A stretch of DNA of 64,000 bases from Cytospora piceicola (lineage: Eukaryota > Ascomycota > Sordariomycetes > Diaporthales > Cytosporaceae): contig JALQBC010000010.1 in the NCBI GenBank assembly GCA_023375675.1, positions 434,001 through 498,000 of the forward strand. The letters run 5' to 3'. This document shows positions 11,389 through 22,765 of this stretch, piece after piece. Every line of letters begins with the position of its first letter. Position 1 is the stretch's first letter. The translations under genes and the position numbers were made by a program. Under the pieces are notes generated by a model, which worked only from the letters and a program-made list of their open reading frames with translations, was not told the origin of the DNA and searched no databases.

Positions 11389-13092
11389 ATGGCACCCGTT
11401 ATTGTGTTCAGCGTGGTGCTCTTAGGCCTTTACGGTCTGTATAGGTGGCTCCTACCAAAGCCATTACCCGGCATACCCTACAACCCCGAGGCCATAAAGA
11501 GTGTCTTCGGCGACCTTCCAAGTATGGTCAAGCATGTATCCAAGACTGGAGACGTGGTGGGCTGGATGCACAAGCAACCGGAACGGACCAGATCACCCAT
11601 CACCCAAATCTTCATCAAGCCGTTTGGCCCACCAACTCTCTTGGTCTGTGACTTCCAAGAGGCCCAAGATGTCCTGCTCCACCGTATCAAGGAGTTCGAC
11701 CGATCCAGATTCACCAAGGACCTATTCTGGGGAATCGGAAAGGATCACCACCTCAATATGAAGACGGGCCCAGAGTGGAAAGGCCGCAGAAGACTGCTAC
11801 AGGATCTGATGTCGCCCGGGTTTCTGAACAATGTCGCAGCACCGAGTATCTATGCCAGCGCTTCGAACTTTTTGCGGCTGTGGGAGCTGAAATCTGATTT
11901 GGCAGATGGGAGGCCCTTTTCTGTTTCGAAAGACATTTATGGTGTTGCTCTCGATGCCGTCTTAGCCTTTGCTTTGGGCCACGGGTTTAAGGAAAACGCC
12001 ACGAGGGCTCAGGTCCAGTTGCTGCAAGAACTGACGACCGAGGAGGTCGGCAAGGCTGACAATACAGACGATCCCGTTGAGTTTCCGAAAGCTCCGATGG
12101 GCGAAGTAATCTCGAGCCTGCTCCTCCTCACGGACTCCGTCGAGGGGGTGCGGTCAGCTGCTTCAATGCGAGTCAAATGGTGGTTCATAATGAGGGGGAA
12201 GGCCTTCCAGCATGCCATAAAGACCAGGGAAGCCTGTTTCCACGATGAACTGGATAAGGCCGTCCAAGCCCGCAGGCAGCATCAGGAGATGGGTGACACC
12301 TGGGTACGGTCTGCGGTTGATCACATGGTGGACCGAGAATCGCACCTTGCAGAGAAGGAAGGGAGACAAGCCGAATACCATTCCCCCGCCATTCTCGCCG
12401 AGATCTTTGGCTTCATCGTGGCTGGGCACGACACGACAAGCACCACCCTCTGCTGGGGCGTCAAGCTCCTCGCGGACCACCAAGCGGTGCAGCACCGCCT
12501 CCGCAACGACCTGAAGACTGCTTTCTCAGCTGCCAGACAAGAAAGCCGGCTGCCCACCGTGCAGGAGATCACAAAGACGTCCATACCGTACCTCGAGGCC
12601 ACAATGGAGGAGATACTTCGCGTCGCGAGCACGGTCCCCCTTGTCGACCGCGAGGTGGTGCAGGACACTGATCTCCTAGGATACCACGTACCCAAGGGAA
12701 CGCAGGTGTTCTTCGCCAACACGGGCCCCTCAATCTTGACACCAGCCTTCGACATCGACGATTCGAAGCGCAGCCCACATGCCCGTCAGGGCAAGACGCG
12801 GACGTGGGCGGATGAGGATATCGGCATGTTCAAACCTGAGCGCTGGCTGGCGGAAGAGGATGGCAGCGAAGTGTTTGATAGCCAGGCTGGGCCGACGATG
12901 CCGTTCAGTCTGGGTCTCAGGGGCTGCTTTGGCAGACGGATGGCATACCTGGAGTTGAGGCTGTTGCTTACGATGATTGTCTGGAGCTTTGAGTTGCTGG
13001 AGTGTCCTGCGGATTTGTCTGGGTATGAGGCCGTTGATGGAGTTGTACATGGGCCAAAGACGTGTTTTGTCAGGCTTCAAAAAGTTGCATGA
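11389..13092 (+). CDS. Cytochrome P450 monooxygenase
   Basis: One uninterrupted exon, 567 residues from the ATG in ACCATGG at 11389; the frame is open upstream but that part has no P450 character. Order of features: N-terminal membrane anchor (about residues 2-22); Pro-rich hinge LPGIPYNP; oxygen-binding I-helix AGHDTTS at 345-351; K-helix ExxR at Glu408-Arg411; PERW at 483-486; heme loop FSLGLRGCFG with Cys513 as the iron ligand. All key residues are present, so the enzyme should be active as a microsomal P450 needing a CPR partner. The substrate is unknown. No polyketide, peptide or terpene synthase is in the window, so there is no support for a biosynthetic cluster. Lack of introns is somewhat unusual for a fungal P450. 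Confidence 0.95.
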   Translation: MAPVIVFSVVLLGLYGLYRWLLPKPLPGIPYNPEAIKSVFGDLPSMVKHVSKTGDVVGWMHKQPERTRSPITQIFIKPFGPPTLLVCDFQEAQDVLLHRIKEFDRSRFTKDLFWGIGKDHHLNMKTGPEWKGRRRLLQDLMSPGFLNNVAAPSIYASASNFLRLWELKSDLADGRPFSVSKDIYGVALDAVLAFALGHGFKENATRAQVQLLQELTTEEVGKADNTDDPVEFPKAPMGEVISSLLLLTDSVEGVRSAASMRVKWWFIMRGKAFQHAIKTREACFHDELDKAVQARRQHQEMGDTWVRSAVDHMVDRESHLAEKEGRQAEYHSPAILAEIFGFIVAGHDTTSTTLCWGVKLLADHQAVQHRLRNDLKTAFSAARQESRLPTVQEITKTSIPYLEATMEEILRVASTVPLVDREVVQDTDLLGYHVPKGTQVFFANTGPSILTPAFDIDDSKRSPHARQGKTRTWADEDIGMFKPERWLAEEDGSEVFDSQAGPTMPFSLGLRGCFGRRMAYLELRLLLTMIVWSFELLECPADLSGYEAVDGVVHGPKTCFVRLQKVA

Positions 13093-13480
13093 TCGATGCT
13101 TTTGTTACCTTGGATATATTTGCAACACCATTTCCAATGCTGAGGGTTCTCAGCCATCCCGCATCATAGCCTTTCTTTATCAACTATAGTATACTCTACT
13201 CACTTTTACGATACAGGAAATAAATTACTCACTTTTATATCGTTGAATTATTATGCAGCACACACACTATTGATCGCTAGGAATAAAAAATTAGCACTTG
13301 CCAACGGAGTCACAAAAGCTGATATCTGTAGCTGGTCTTGGCTCTTTTTCTGGTGTCTTCTGACTCTGTAGAACCACAAGCAGAATCTATGAACATGAGG
13401 TCAGTTTTCAATAATATCTAAAGTTAACGATATTAGTTCAGTCATTCTCCTTGCCTGGAACTTGGGTTATTCACCATTAA

Positions 13481-13492
13481 TACCCTAGGGTA
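13481..13492. repeat. TACCCTAGGGTA palindrome
   Basis: Exact 12-bp palindrome in gene-free AT-rich DNA; the same 12-mer recurs at 15836, 29335 and 31022. Confidence 0.8.
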
Positions 13493-13947
13493 GACTACAT
13501 ATGTATAGAGGTTTGGTTTAGGGAAAAGTTAAGGTTATAGGTGAATGACAGCTAATTAGATATCACAGTGCGTGCGGTTAAGCCAGTGTTCGCTCTATAT
13601 TTATCAAAGTGAATTTCCTGGTAAAAACACGTAGCTTTGATTCAAGGTGTTTATTTCAGAGAAGTGAATAACCAAGATAGATTCAAGGATTTAGGAAGTC
13701 CACTAATTATTGCCTACAGTAATGATATGTTTGATTACTCATTTGGCACCTGAGGTGGTAAGTAGGCACCTGGGTACTTAGATATATTTTCCCTGTGTAA
13801 ACAGCATTTCATTATTTAGAACCAATAGTAACCATTCAGCTCACGCATTTGATAAAGAAAGTGACTAGACCTTGGAAAAGATGAGACGAGATTGGTAGGG
13901 AGCTGTCGTAGGCAATGGATATATAAACTTTACCATCAATTACTTGC

Positions 13948-13957
13948 TACCTAGGTA
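13948..13957. repeat. TACCTAGGTA palindrome
   Basis: Exact copy, about 235 bp before the small gene starting at 14192. Confidence 0.85.
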
Positions 13958-14191
13958 CTTTACACAATTACACCACATTACCATCTAGGTGCCTTTCGAG
14001 ATATCAAGATCTTGAGACTCGGTACACAGAGCAGTCGAAATAAGAAACGTGTGCAGTTCTGCCAGTATTACCATGTAAGCAATACTCACTTCATTCTTCA
14101 ACCTTCAGAAAGCTGATGTTCGGACGACTACCTAATTATATGAAGGACCTGAAGCTGACCATAACTACTTATAAGCCAGCAGACTCCCAAA

Positions 14192-14656
14192 ATGGCTCCT
14201 GTGATTGTCGAAATGGACGAAGTTGGCACAGGTAGCGACAGAGACATCCTCGCCACCCATGGTTTAGCATGTTGCATCGGAATAGCAGTTGTGGGCACGT
14301 ACCCTCGACCTCCTCTTTGCGCACCCGAGTCAAAGTTCCTTGTCCATCTGGCAGACGGGCCTGAATTCGACAGAAACTGGGAGACAATGAAGCGGCATAT
14401 ACAGCATGCCAAAGCTCGAGGGTTGCGCAACATCACAGCAAAGGTCGTGGTCGTGGACATAGCAACGCTGGTTGATGACAAGCACATGAAGTGGTCTAGG
14501 CATGCTATTTCGAGTCAATGGGAGCAGAATCAAGCCATTGTTAAGGAGGTCAGTATACTCGTGGGTGGAAATATCGAGGTCGTCCAACACCATATCAACG
14601 ACGAGAAAGATTTAAGGATCACCCCAGACAAGCAGATCTTGGTGACGAGTATCTAG
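14192..14656 (+). CDS. Small conserved-looking protein; possible CheD/CNF1-type cysteine-hydrolase fold
   Basis: Single exon, 154 residues, ATG in AAAATGG. No signal peptide or membrane helix is visible. The N-terminal half reads ILATHGLACCIGIAVVG, then about 25 residues later SKFLVHLADGP. A Gly-x-x-x-Cys-small-hydrophobic strand followed by a His at the end of the next strand recalls the CheD glutamine deamidase and CNF1/YfiH-like cysteine-hydrolase fold, in which a Cys and a His form the catalytic pair. This is inference from pattern only; overall identity to bacterial CheD would be low. The C-terminal half (ITAKVVVVD, then EVSILVGGNIEVVQHHI) looks like alternating beta strands. It could equally be an unrelated fungal family. 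I am fairly sure the gene is real and unsure of its role. Confidence 0.6.
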   Translation: MAPVIVEMDEVGTGSDRDILATHGLACCIGIAVVGTYPRPPLCAPESKFLVHLADGPEFDRNWETMKRHIQHAKARGLRNITAKVVVVDIATLVDDKHMKWSRHAISSQWEQNQAIVKEVSILVGGNIEVVQHHINDEKDLRITPDKQILVTSI

Positions 14657-15684
14657 GATAGGAGGACCTTGGCGCTAGGGGTGAGGTAGGTACCCGCTCC
14701 TTTACCTCCTTTTAAGATATGAAGTAATACAAAAGAGGCGGTTTAATTAAATTGAACCGTTGATACTACTCATGCACCTTCATGGTATGTTCCTCTAATG
14801 CTTGATCTTCGGATCTAGCCGTATGAAGTTTCTTTGTCCTGGACTTTACAGTCCCTCACTAGGGGTAGGTATATGTGGACAACTTCCATCATTTTCATCT
14901 GACAAGTGCTTCCTACGGTGACTGGCTCCAGAGATCCCATAGGATGTCAACATCCCCTGGGAACTACTTGTAGCATTTTGAAATTTTGCGCTCTTTGTTT
15001 CTGCAACCTTTAGACACTCAGGACTAATCATGCTGTGGGCAACTTCTATCGAGCTCTCGCCGCCCAAACTGCTGGCTGGTTGATTCTCGTTCCCATAACC
15101 GTGATTGAATTACCTCTATACTCCTAGGTGCACTGTATACACAGCACTTCTGAGGATTACACCCGGGTTATCCTCGATGTTCGCAAAGCACCAAGCACGA
15201 TCTAGCCCACAGCCTTTGCGATCAGACCTAAGGCTGCCAGCTATGAAATGCTAGGCTCTTGAAAGCAGCCCAATAAATTTCCTATTTCGTTGGCCTTGGC
15301 TCTCCTCTTTCCTTGACTCTATTCCAACCTTGAAAGGTATTACCGGTTTCGATGAGATGGGCTGTGTTGTGTGCCACGTGGACGGGTGGCACATCTCTGT
15401 GAGACCTCAGTGCTGGCAGATTGTCACACTGGAAGGAATAAAAACCAATGATTTGAAGTGATGATCGACCATCGCCTATATTGTACTTTCTGTGGTATTA
15501 TGTACTTGGAGGTTGAAGTCACTGGTTAATGTTTGCCTTGTCCGATACTAGCATCTTGCCACCTTATATGACAGGGTACTCAAAAGGTGCCCCACGGAGA
15601 ACTCCGTTCACAGCGGTAGTGTTTTCATATATCTACTTTATCATTATTACAGGCTATAATCCAAAACGAATAGGACCAGATGGC

Positions 15685-15696
15685 GGGGGGGGGGGG
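15685..15696 (+). repeat. Poly-G tract (12 G)
   Basis: Uninterrupted run of twelve G in intergenic DNA; a second run of equal length is at 46786. Confidence 0.85.
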
Positions 15697-15835
15697 AGGC
15701 GAGAGGGCTTGATATATCTATTGAGGGTAGGTAATCTTGTAACCCCTCTTGACTACCCCAGGGTTAGGGTAAAGACAGGGGGTTGGCCCTTAAAATTCCA
15801 AGGTTGCCTCTAGTAGCGAATCTCCCTGGAGGCGC

Positions 15836-15847
15836 TACCCTAGGGTA
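15836..15847. repeat. TACCCTAGGGTA palindrome
   Basis: Exact 12-bp palindrome. The sequence about 60-100 bp upstream also has related pieces (GTAACCCC, ACCCCAGGGTTAGGGT). Confidence 0.8.
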
Positions 15848-16680
15848 GTGGAAGCACACACACTAATAAGCTGGTATAATATCGTTAATGTTGTCAATGT
15901 GTCGCAGGGTTTAGGCCACAGCAGGTGGTGAAACTCAAGGTGAAGTGGATATCCGGAGCTGGTTGATCAATTGATGCCTTCGAATGGCTATGATTCTCCA
16001 GAAGTGTCAATCTCGAGCCATCTTGAGATTGTCGTCGTAGTCCGCCTGGGCATGCATGATTCAACAGTCCTCGAAAAGGGTATGAAGAGAGGTCTCTCTG
16101 TTCGCGTCCAGACGCATTCGAGCGTAGGAACAGCGACTTGGTGCCGGGGACGAGAGTGAGTCTGGATCATTGATGGTTTGGATAGTTTGGATGGTTTGGG
16201 TAGGTATTTGCGAGGAGTGTGTAGTGCTCGGTCCAAGAGTCATAGATCATAGTAGACAGACAGTAGAATACGAAGCAGCCGTACGTCCGTGGAAGAGAAA
16301 CATCGGCATTAACCGACAGGAAGCCGGATGCTCCACTTTCATGGGCTCGCAAATGAAACAAGACTGGCTCAGAATGGCATGATGCCCACCTCGAGGCCCG
16401 AGCGGTCTCGAACGGTCTGTCTGCCAGTCTGCTAATCTGCTTGCTGCCAGGGCAGAAGAGCCAAGCATTGCCAGGTCTGCTAGGGCGTGCTGGACGTGCG
16501 TGCTGCTGCGGTAGGCCGATGGAGCGGTCAGGAGTTTCTTGTCAAGTTGTTGTTTGTTTCGTGGGCCTGTGAAACAAACCTCTTTTTTATCACTCCAAGA
16601 TTATCTCACACCTCATCCGTTTCTTCCCGAGTGTGGTCTGACTCGGTTTATTTCGAGATGGCGAAGACGAATGAGTCAGT

Positions 16681-16714
16681 ACATAGTATACACTACATAG
16701 TATACACTACATAG
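16681..16714 (+). repeat. 14-bp tandem repeat, about 2.4 copies
   Basis: The unit ACATAGTATACACT is repeated head to tail twice, followed by a partial third copy. Confidence 0.8.
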
Positions 16715-17859
16715 TAGTACGACTACCAGGTATTACCTACTGTAGGTATGTACCTAGAAACAACATATCGTATGTAGGAGGAGGGTTCCTGAATCTCGAC
16801 TTTACTTGAACCCGGCAGTTCGGAGACCGGCGCCAAGTCAATGAGGCTCTACGCGTAAAGCCACTGACCGGCGCATCTCAACGGTTGCAGATGTCAGGGC
16901 AGCAGGATTCCTGTTCTTCAACTGCCAGGTGTCTGAATGTTGCTTGTTTTGATGATGTTGGTGGTGCCATCCCTTTAGCTGGCTGGCTGGTCAGGCAGTC
17001 CAGGCTTGGTGTTTTGTCTCGGGTATTGGCGATAGTCGTTGGGGCCTGCCTGTAAATAATCGAGAAGATTTGAACGAAAACACCCGAGCCGACCCCACTG
17101 AGGCTCCACAAACAGGGCTGAACAGACCTGCCAGACTGCCCTGGCCGCCAGTCTCGCTCGGGTCCGGCTTCGGGAAGGGCGCCCCAAGCCCCTACAAGCC
17201 CCAACTTTACCACCTGCTCTAGGCTTTTTACAGTAGGTTGCCGCCCGTCCCCACTCGCATTCCCGCATTGTGGCGACCGCGCGACCTCGCGCCGCGAGAT
17301 CCACTTCATCTCGTTCGACCTCGTCTACGGACCCGTTACATCACCCTGTCGTTCGAGTAGCACTCTACCGCAGTCTGCCTATTGCTGCACGCCAGCCTAC
17401 ACCCATCCTTTCTCTATCTGTGTTACTGGGGTACCTCGACTCCATGATCAAACTGTAACCCACCTTACACCATTGTCTGCCCACCATTCCATCGCACCAC
17501 CAGATCCGTATCTGTTCGTGCCACCCAACCCTATCAAACCACATCTGTTCTTCCCGTGTCGAGACCTCGAAACGAGCTCATCTCACCGAAAGCCGAGCTT
17601 GGTCTTGGACCGCCATCTGCAAACTCCATCCCTGGTCGGGAAACTCCATCCTGTCAGGGGAATCGATCGGCCTAACTTGGATTCATATATCAAAAGAAGA
17701 CCACCCAGCCTCGTAACCTTGCCCCCGGAGAGTCTGTCAACCCATATCAAGAACTCTTCGTCACTTAGCCCCATCGAGTGCTGGTGTAATTATTTGAATC
17801 CAACCGACTGAGAACGGCCTTATTGCCTCTTTACACATTATCACACATCCATCATCATC

Positions 17860-18821
17860 ATGGACATGTTCAACATGGCTTCCATATCCCTTAACATAGA
17901 CGACCTCCCCAGCGAGGTAAGCTTACCTAACGCCACTTGCAATGACTAGTACCCACTGCCCAGGTGGATACGGGTACTTCGATACAACCATGTAACAGCA
18001 GCTAATATTCGTCTTTCCAGATCCTCATCCAGATCCTCACCCCCCTAACAACCCTCCAACTCCTCCCCCTCGCCCGTATCAACCGCCGCTTCCACGACCT
18101 GACGTTACGTGTCATCCACACCCGCCTGACCAACGCTGCCTTCATACCCGAGCACGAGCTCATCCTCGAGTGCTACCACCCCTCCGCAAAGATCTCCACT
18201 CCTTACCTGCACTGCGACTACCTCGGCACAGACGGGCTCCACGGCTACGAGGAGGACGAAGAAAAGCAGCTGAGCTTCTCCCAGCTGGGACAGCTCTACT
18301 CGCGCTTCAGGCCCGTCGTGCAGGAGGACAACCGCAGGCCAAGGAGGAGGCATCAGAGCGTCAGTGGTGCTGCCGAGGATGACGACACCGCGAGGGTCAC
18401 TGTCAGCCTGGACGACGGCGAGATGTTCAGCCAGCTGTGTTGTGTGACGAACATGGTCAAGGGGAGCCCCAGGCGGGGCCTCTTCCTGAGCCACGTCAAC
18501 ATCAACGACGGCGTGGTGCGCGTCTTCAGGCGCTGGTTGCGCGAGAGGGCGTCGGGCAACGGGGACGCGCGTGAGGACATCCTCTGGACCGACCGCCAGA
18601 GGAACGTCGGCCTGCGCTTCAAGGTCCGCGAGGACGTTGGGGCACGAGCGGGCCCGGCCATCTGGACGCAGAAGGACGAGGATGAGGACCTCCCCGTCTC
18701 GTACGAGCTGGAGTACCAGGAGCTGGTGGTCCGCACGAGCCAGCTGCTTATCAACGTGGAGAAGGCAGAAGACCAGGAGGTCGCCCAAACAGGTAAAGCC
18801 ATCGTCATTGCATCACTCTAG
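17860..18821 (+). CDS. F-box protein
   Basis: Two exons, 17860-17916 and 18021-18821, encode 285 residues. The 104-nt intron has GTAAGC, a GCTAAT branch-like site and CTTTCCAG. Splicing builds a clear F-box at the N-terminus: DDLPSE joined to ILIQILTPLTTLQLLPLARI and NRRFHDLTLRVIHTRL (about residues 14-56). The F-box binds SKP1, so this is probably a substrate adaptor of an SCF ubiquitin ligase. The rest is charged, has no WD40 or LRR pattern, and is not recognised. The 3' end is uncertain: a GTAAAG at 18792 could be a donor, and the sequence just past the stop (frame EDRPFEEEGHGW) looks protein-like, so the real C-terminus may be spliced differently. Confidence 0.85.
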
Positions 18822-20917
18822 GAGGACAGACCTTTTGAAGAAGAGGGCCATGGCTGGGAGGTCTTGACGTGAGGGCAGAGCACCAAGAGAGTTACACAGT
18901 CGAGGCTGGGGCAAGGTTCTCCTGTGTGACTATCGCGGCACTCTACCACCGTCAAGATACCCCAGGCCTGGTTGAACCTGGCTGCGAACCTATCCAGTGG
19001 ATACCGGCTCACGGAGACCAACGTCGACGACACCACAAGGATGATGCCGCCTCTTGGGCCAGACCAGATTAGAAAGGCTGGGCTTCAAAACTTGGTGAAA
19101 CGAATGCATTTACTTACATGATCTCCCAGACCTCGGTTTCGTCGTCGAGCCCGGCAGCAAGGTCCCTTGCAAGGCACAGCAGATGTTCTTCTGGATGCCG
19201 CCCGCCAACATCTACGACCGCCAGGCGTGGGGTGCCCAGGCACCCTCAATCTGGGTCGGCGGTGTGTAAAGTTGAGGAAGTATGAGTGCGCTACTACGAT
19301 ATCGCCCCGAAGACCTACACCGTCGGTGCTATAATTCGACAAACAAGTGCCGACCGATCCGTCACACACAACGCAACACGACTCAGAATAGCATGGTCGC
19401 AATCGATGTAACCGGCGAACACAGAAACAAACGCTGAGAGACGCGACGGCAACCCTTGCCATGTGCCAAGGTTGGATCGAGATTGAGATTGGCTTCAAAG
19501 GCCGTGCCAGTGCCTACGCCATCCTGCAAGCCGAGACCTCCCTGGAATCCCCTTCTGAGTTAGCACGACGTTGCATGCATTGGCACAAGCGAGTTTTTTG
19601 GGGGAGGAGGGGGGGAGAACGGACACTGATGTCATCGAACCTTTTACCCACAATGAAGGCTCGGTCGATTTGGTACTTTGTCAGGCGCCAGAGAGTGCGG
19701 TGTCAAGGACATAATCTTGGCGTTGGACGCTGGCAATCCTGTGTGCTCCAAGCAGAGCCTGCAGGAAACACTGCCCAAGACATTGGAACTCGGCATAACC
19801 GGCGGGTCTTCGAGATGCAAGAATGGAGCAATTGTCTCTTCAATTTGTTTTGGGTACCGTGGACTGGGAATCATGGTAAAATGATCCGCATGGAAGGCGT
19901 ACTTTGGTGTTTGAATGGCCATTTGGTCGGATCATGTTAGACGGGTTTCCAAAAAGGAGTTATTAGACAGGTCGCGGTGTTGGGATTGACGACCGCGCTC
20001 TTCAGCATGAGCAGACATGATAGATGATTGGGATTATATATATAAGAATAAGAATAATATCAAATTAATGACAGCGGAATTTCTAAGGAATACAAGTTGT
20101 CTGATTGCTTTCCAGCAAAGACACATGCCGTACCAGTCAGTAAGTAGTCTTCTTAGGCGGATATGTTGCACATCATCCACCCTGCCACGACCACACAAAA
20201 GTCCATGGGACTGAAGATCTTCGATGGTCTCCCAAGTGGAAGCCTCCAAGGGCGAGCGAGATATTGGAGATTTGGGGAGTATCGAATCAAGTGATCTGGA
20301 CAAGCTGGGGAAACTGGGGTAATCAACCGGTCTATGTGTTGACCCCAGAGATCGATGCCACCTTCAGAGAATTTTCCATCAATCGCATCACTGGATTCTG
20401 CCCCCCTTCTGTGTAGCTGTATCGTGGCTACGTACTTGGGGGACCCAGCCAGGCCGGCCGACAAGAAAGGGGTCTTGTCCCAGCGACAGTTCAGATGCCC
20501 TCATCGATGACCTTTCCCCACAGTTCTGGATGACATCTGCACACAGCCGTGGAAACATGAAATCATCAGAAGCTCGTCCCGACGATAATGTCGTTTTGAT
20601 AGGCGGGATCAATATCTTGCCAAGGTCTTGTTGGTGTTGTCCTGTGTTGGTTATTATACAGCACCAGCAAAGGGTCACGGAGGAGATCTCATCAAGCCCC
20701 TGGAGATCCGGGGAAGACGTGCGTGTGAGCTGCATAGGCATCCCTCCAGGGACATCGGCTACCGTGTGTTCAAGGACCGAGCCAGTCTAAGGCTCTACAT
20801 AAGTCGCTCCTCCCCCCTCCTCGGCCCGACACGATGGGTCGTCCTCCTCCCTCCCACACATCTTCTCTCCAAGGCTGACTGACACCCACCATCATCCACC
20901 CCGGGCCCAAGCACATC
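18822..20917. other. Intergenic region, F-box gene to GH28
   Basis: 2.1 kb. Beyond the uncertain tail of the F-box gene no coding region is supported; several 60-160 residue open frames lack recognisable domains. The last 120 bp before the GH28 ATG are C-rich, as in a fungal promoter and leader. Confidence 0.5.
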
Positions 20918-22765
20918 ATGAAGCTCACCGCCGCCAAGGCCCTCCTCCTCTCGGCAGCCGCCCTCGCGGCAGCAGCCAGCCACCTCCCCCCGGACGTCCC
21001 CCGCTCCGTGGGCGAGTTCCGCCAGAAACACCCCTACAAGCCGCCGCCGCCGCCCCCCCACCACGGCCACCGCCCCGTCGTGACGATCCGGCCCAGCCGC
21101 AACGCCACCGACGACGTGTCCGCGGCCTTCCGGTCCGGCCTGGAGCGCGCCAACCGCGGCGGCACGCTGTACCTGCCCGCGGGCCAGACCTTCGTCATCG
21201 GCCGCCCGCTGGACCTGACCTTCCTGGACGACGTCGAGGTCCGCCTGGACGGGGAGGTGCGGTTCACGGACGACACGGCGTACTGGCAGGGCGCGGCGTA
21301 CGCGCACCCGTTCCAGAACACCATCATGTTCTGGAAGTGGGGCGGCAGCAGGGTCAGGCTCTACGGCGAGGGCGTGCTGGACGGGAACGGGCAGAGGTGG
21401 TGGGACGAGTTCGCCGGGAGGCAGATCTTGGACTCGGACAACGCGTACCTGAGGCCTGTGCTGTTCTACGCGGAGAATGCGACGGACCTGAGCATCGAGG
21501 GGATTCATATGAAGGACTCGCCTTGTTGGACGAATTTCGTGGTGACTTGTGAGTCTCCCTCCTCCCTCCACACTTGACCCTGGCGCATCTTTCTTGGTAT
21601 GAAGGCTGTATCGGAAGACTTCTTGGGTGGTATCGACGGAGACAGGCCCGACTGGGTGTCCTATTGTATGGACGCCCTCTGAGAGCCTTATCTTCTGGAA
21701 ATTGTCACCAAGAACAACAGTATTTGGAACCAGGTCCCAGAGAGTGTTGGGTGTGGGTGGCGCTGCAAGACGACGTACCTTGGCCCAAGTTGAACAAAGT
21801 AGCTAACGGACATGATAGCCTCCGGAGTCTCATACAAAGACGTGGTCGTAACCGCCGTGTCAAACAATGCCAGCGTACTGCCCGCCAACACCGATTTTTG
21901 GGACTCGCTGAACGTCGAACACCTGACTGTTGAGAGGACGTGGGTGAATATCGGCGACGACTGCTTCAGTCCCAAGTCGAACGCAACAGATATTCACGTG
22001 GATACCATGTACTGTAACGGTGAGCACTTCCGACTGGTCCTCCCTCTCTCTCTTCCTCTGCTCCAAGCCAGAGGGAGAACCAATCGACTAACACAGCGAT
22101 TCATAACACAGGCACACACGGCCAATCCATGGGCTCGATCGGGCAGTACGCCGGCGAGAAGTCATTCATCCAGGACGTCGTCATCGAGAACGTCTGGCTG
22201 CTCAACGGACAACACGGCGCACGTCTCAAGTCCTGGGCCGGTCCGGACGTCGGGTATGGGTACATCAACAACATCACATTCAGAAACTTCTGGCAAGCGG
22301 ACAACCAGTACGCGGCGTACCTTGACTCTTGTTACTTCAACGTGAGTCTTTCCAACTCCTGTCCTAAAAGCCACACCCCGCAGCCAGCTGACGCTTTCGT
22401 TCCAGATCGAGGCAGCCGAATGCGCGGCGTATCCCTCGCAGGTCAACGTGACCAACGTGCTTTTCGAGAACTTCTCGGGCTATACGTCCGGCAAGTACGG
22501 CCGGGTCGTGGCCTCCCTGACGTGCAGTTCGAACCCCGACGCCGTGTGCGACAACATCACGTTCAAGAACTTCACCGTGACGAGCCCCTGCGGGAACGGC
22601 ACGGCGAGCGACGCCGTCGTCATCTGCGACAACATCAGGGGGGGTGTCGGGATAGACTGTGTCGGATCCAACAGCACCGAGGCCGCCGCCGCGCTGGCGG
22701 ATACCTGCAGCGTTCCGCTGGCGACCCTCCCGGAGCCTACGCCGTGGCTGAGGCGCCGCAGTTGA
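20918..22765 (+). CDS. GH28 exopolygalacturonase, secreted
   Basis: Four exons, 20918-21548, 21819-22019, 22112-22341 and 22406-22765, encode 473 residues. All introns are GT-AG; the first (270 nt) has AGCTAACG before TGATAG. A signal peptide covers about residues 1-19, followed by a Pro/His-rich linker. All GH28 active-site motifs are present after splicing: NTD at 234-236, the catalytic pair in GDDC at Asp257-Asp258, GTHGQSMGSIGQY with His280, and RLK at 315-317. The HGxSxGSxGQY and RLKxW pattern is that of exo-acting polygalacturonases, which release galacturonic acid from chain ends of pectin. Several Asn-X-Ser/Thr sites suggest glycosylation. It points to a plant-associated or plant-degrading lifestyle. 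Endo or rhamnogalacturonan activity is less likely. Confidence 0.93.

Larger units (their letters stand above)
13093..14191. other. AT-rich intergenic region after the P450
   Basis: 1.1 kb, visibly AT-rich and without coding signal. It contains the 12-bp palindrome TACCCTAGGGTA at 13481 and TACCTAGGTA at 13948, and should include the promoter of the small gene that follows. Confidence 0.55.
14657..17859. other. 3.2-kb gene-free stretch before the F-box gene
   Basis: No coding region could be supported. It contains a run of 12 G at 15685, a TACCCTAGGGTA palindrome at 15836, a 14-bp tandem repeat at 16681, and from about 17270 a C/T-rich stretch that probably is the promoter and long leader of the F-box gene. 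Confidence 0.5.

Noticed and set aside
11389..14656. Idea that the P450 and the 14192 gene form a secondary-metabolite cluster
   Set aside because: No polyketide, peptide, terpene or transferase gene is nearby; the closest enzymes are N-glycan and pectin hydrolases.
16878..17309. 143-codon minus-strand frame upstream of the F-box gene
   Set aside because: No domain, low-quality start context, and it lies in the likely promoter/leader of the F-box gene.
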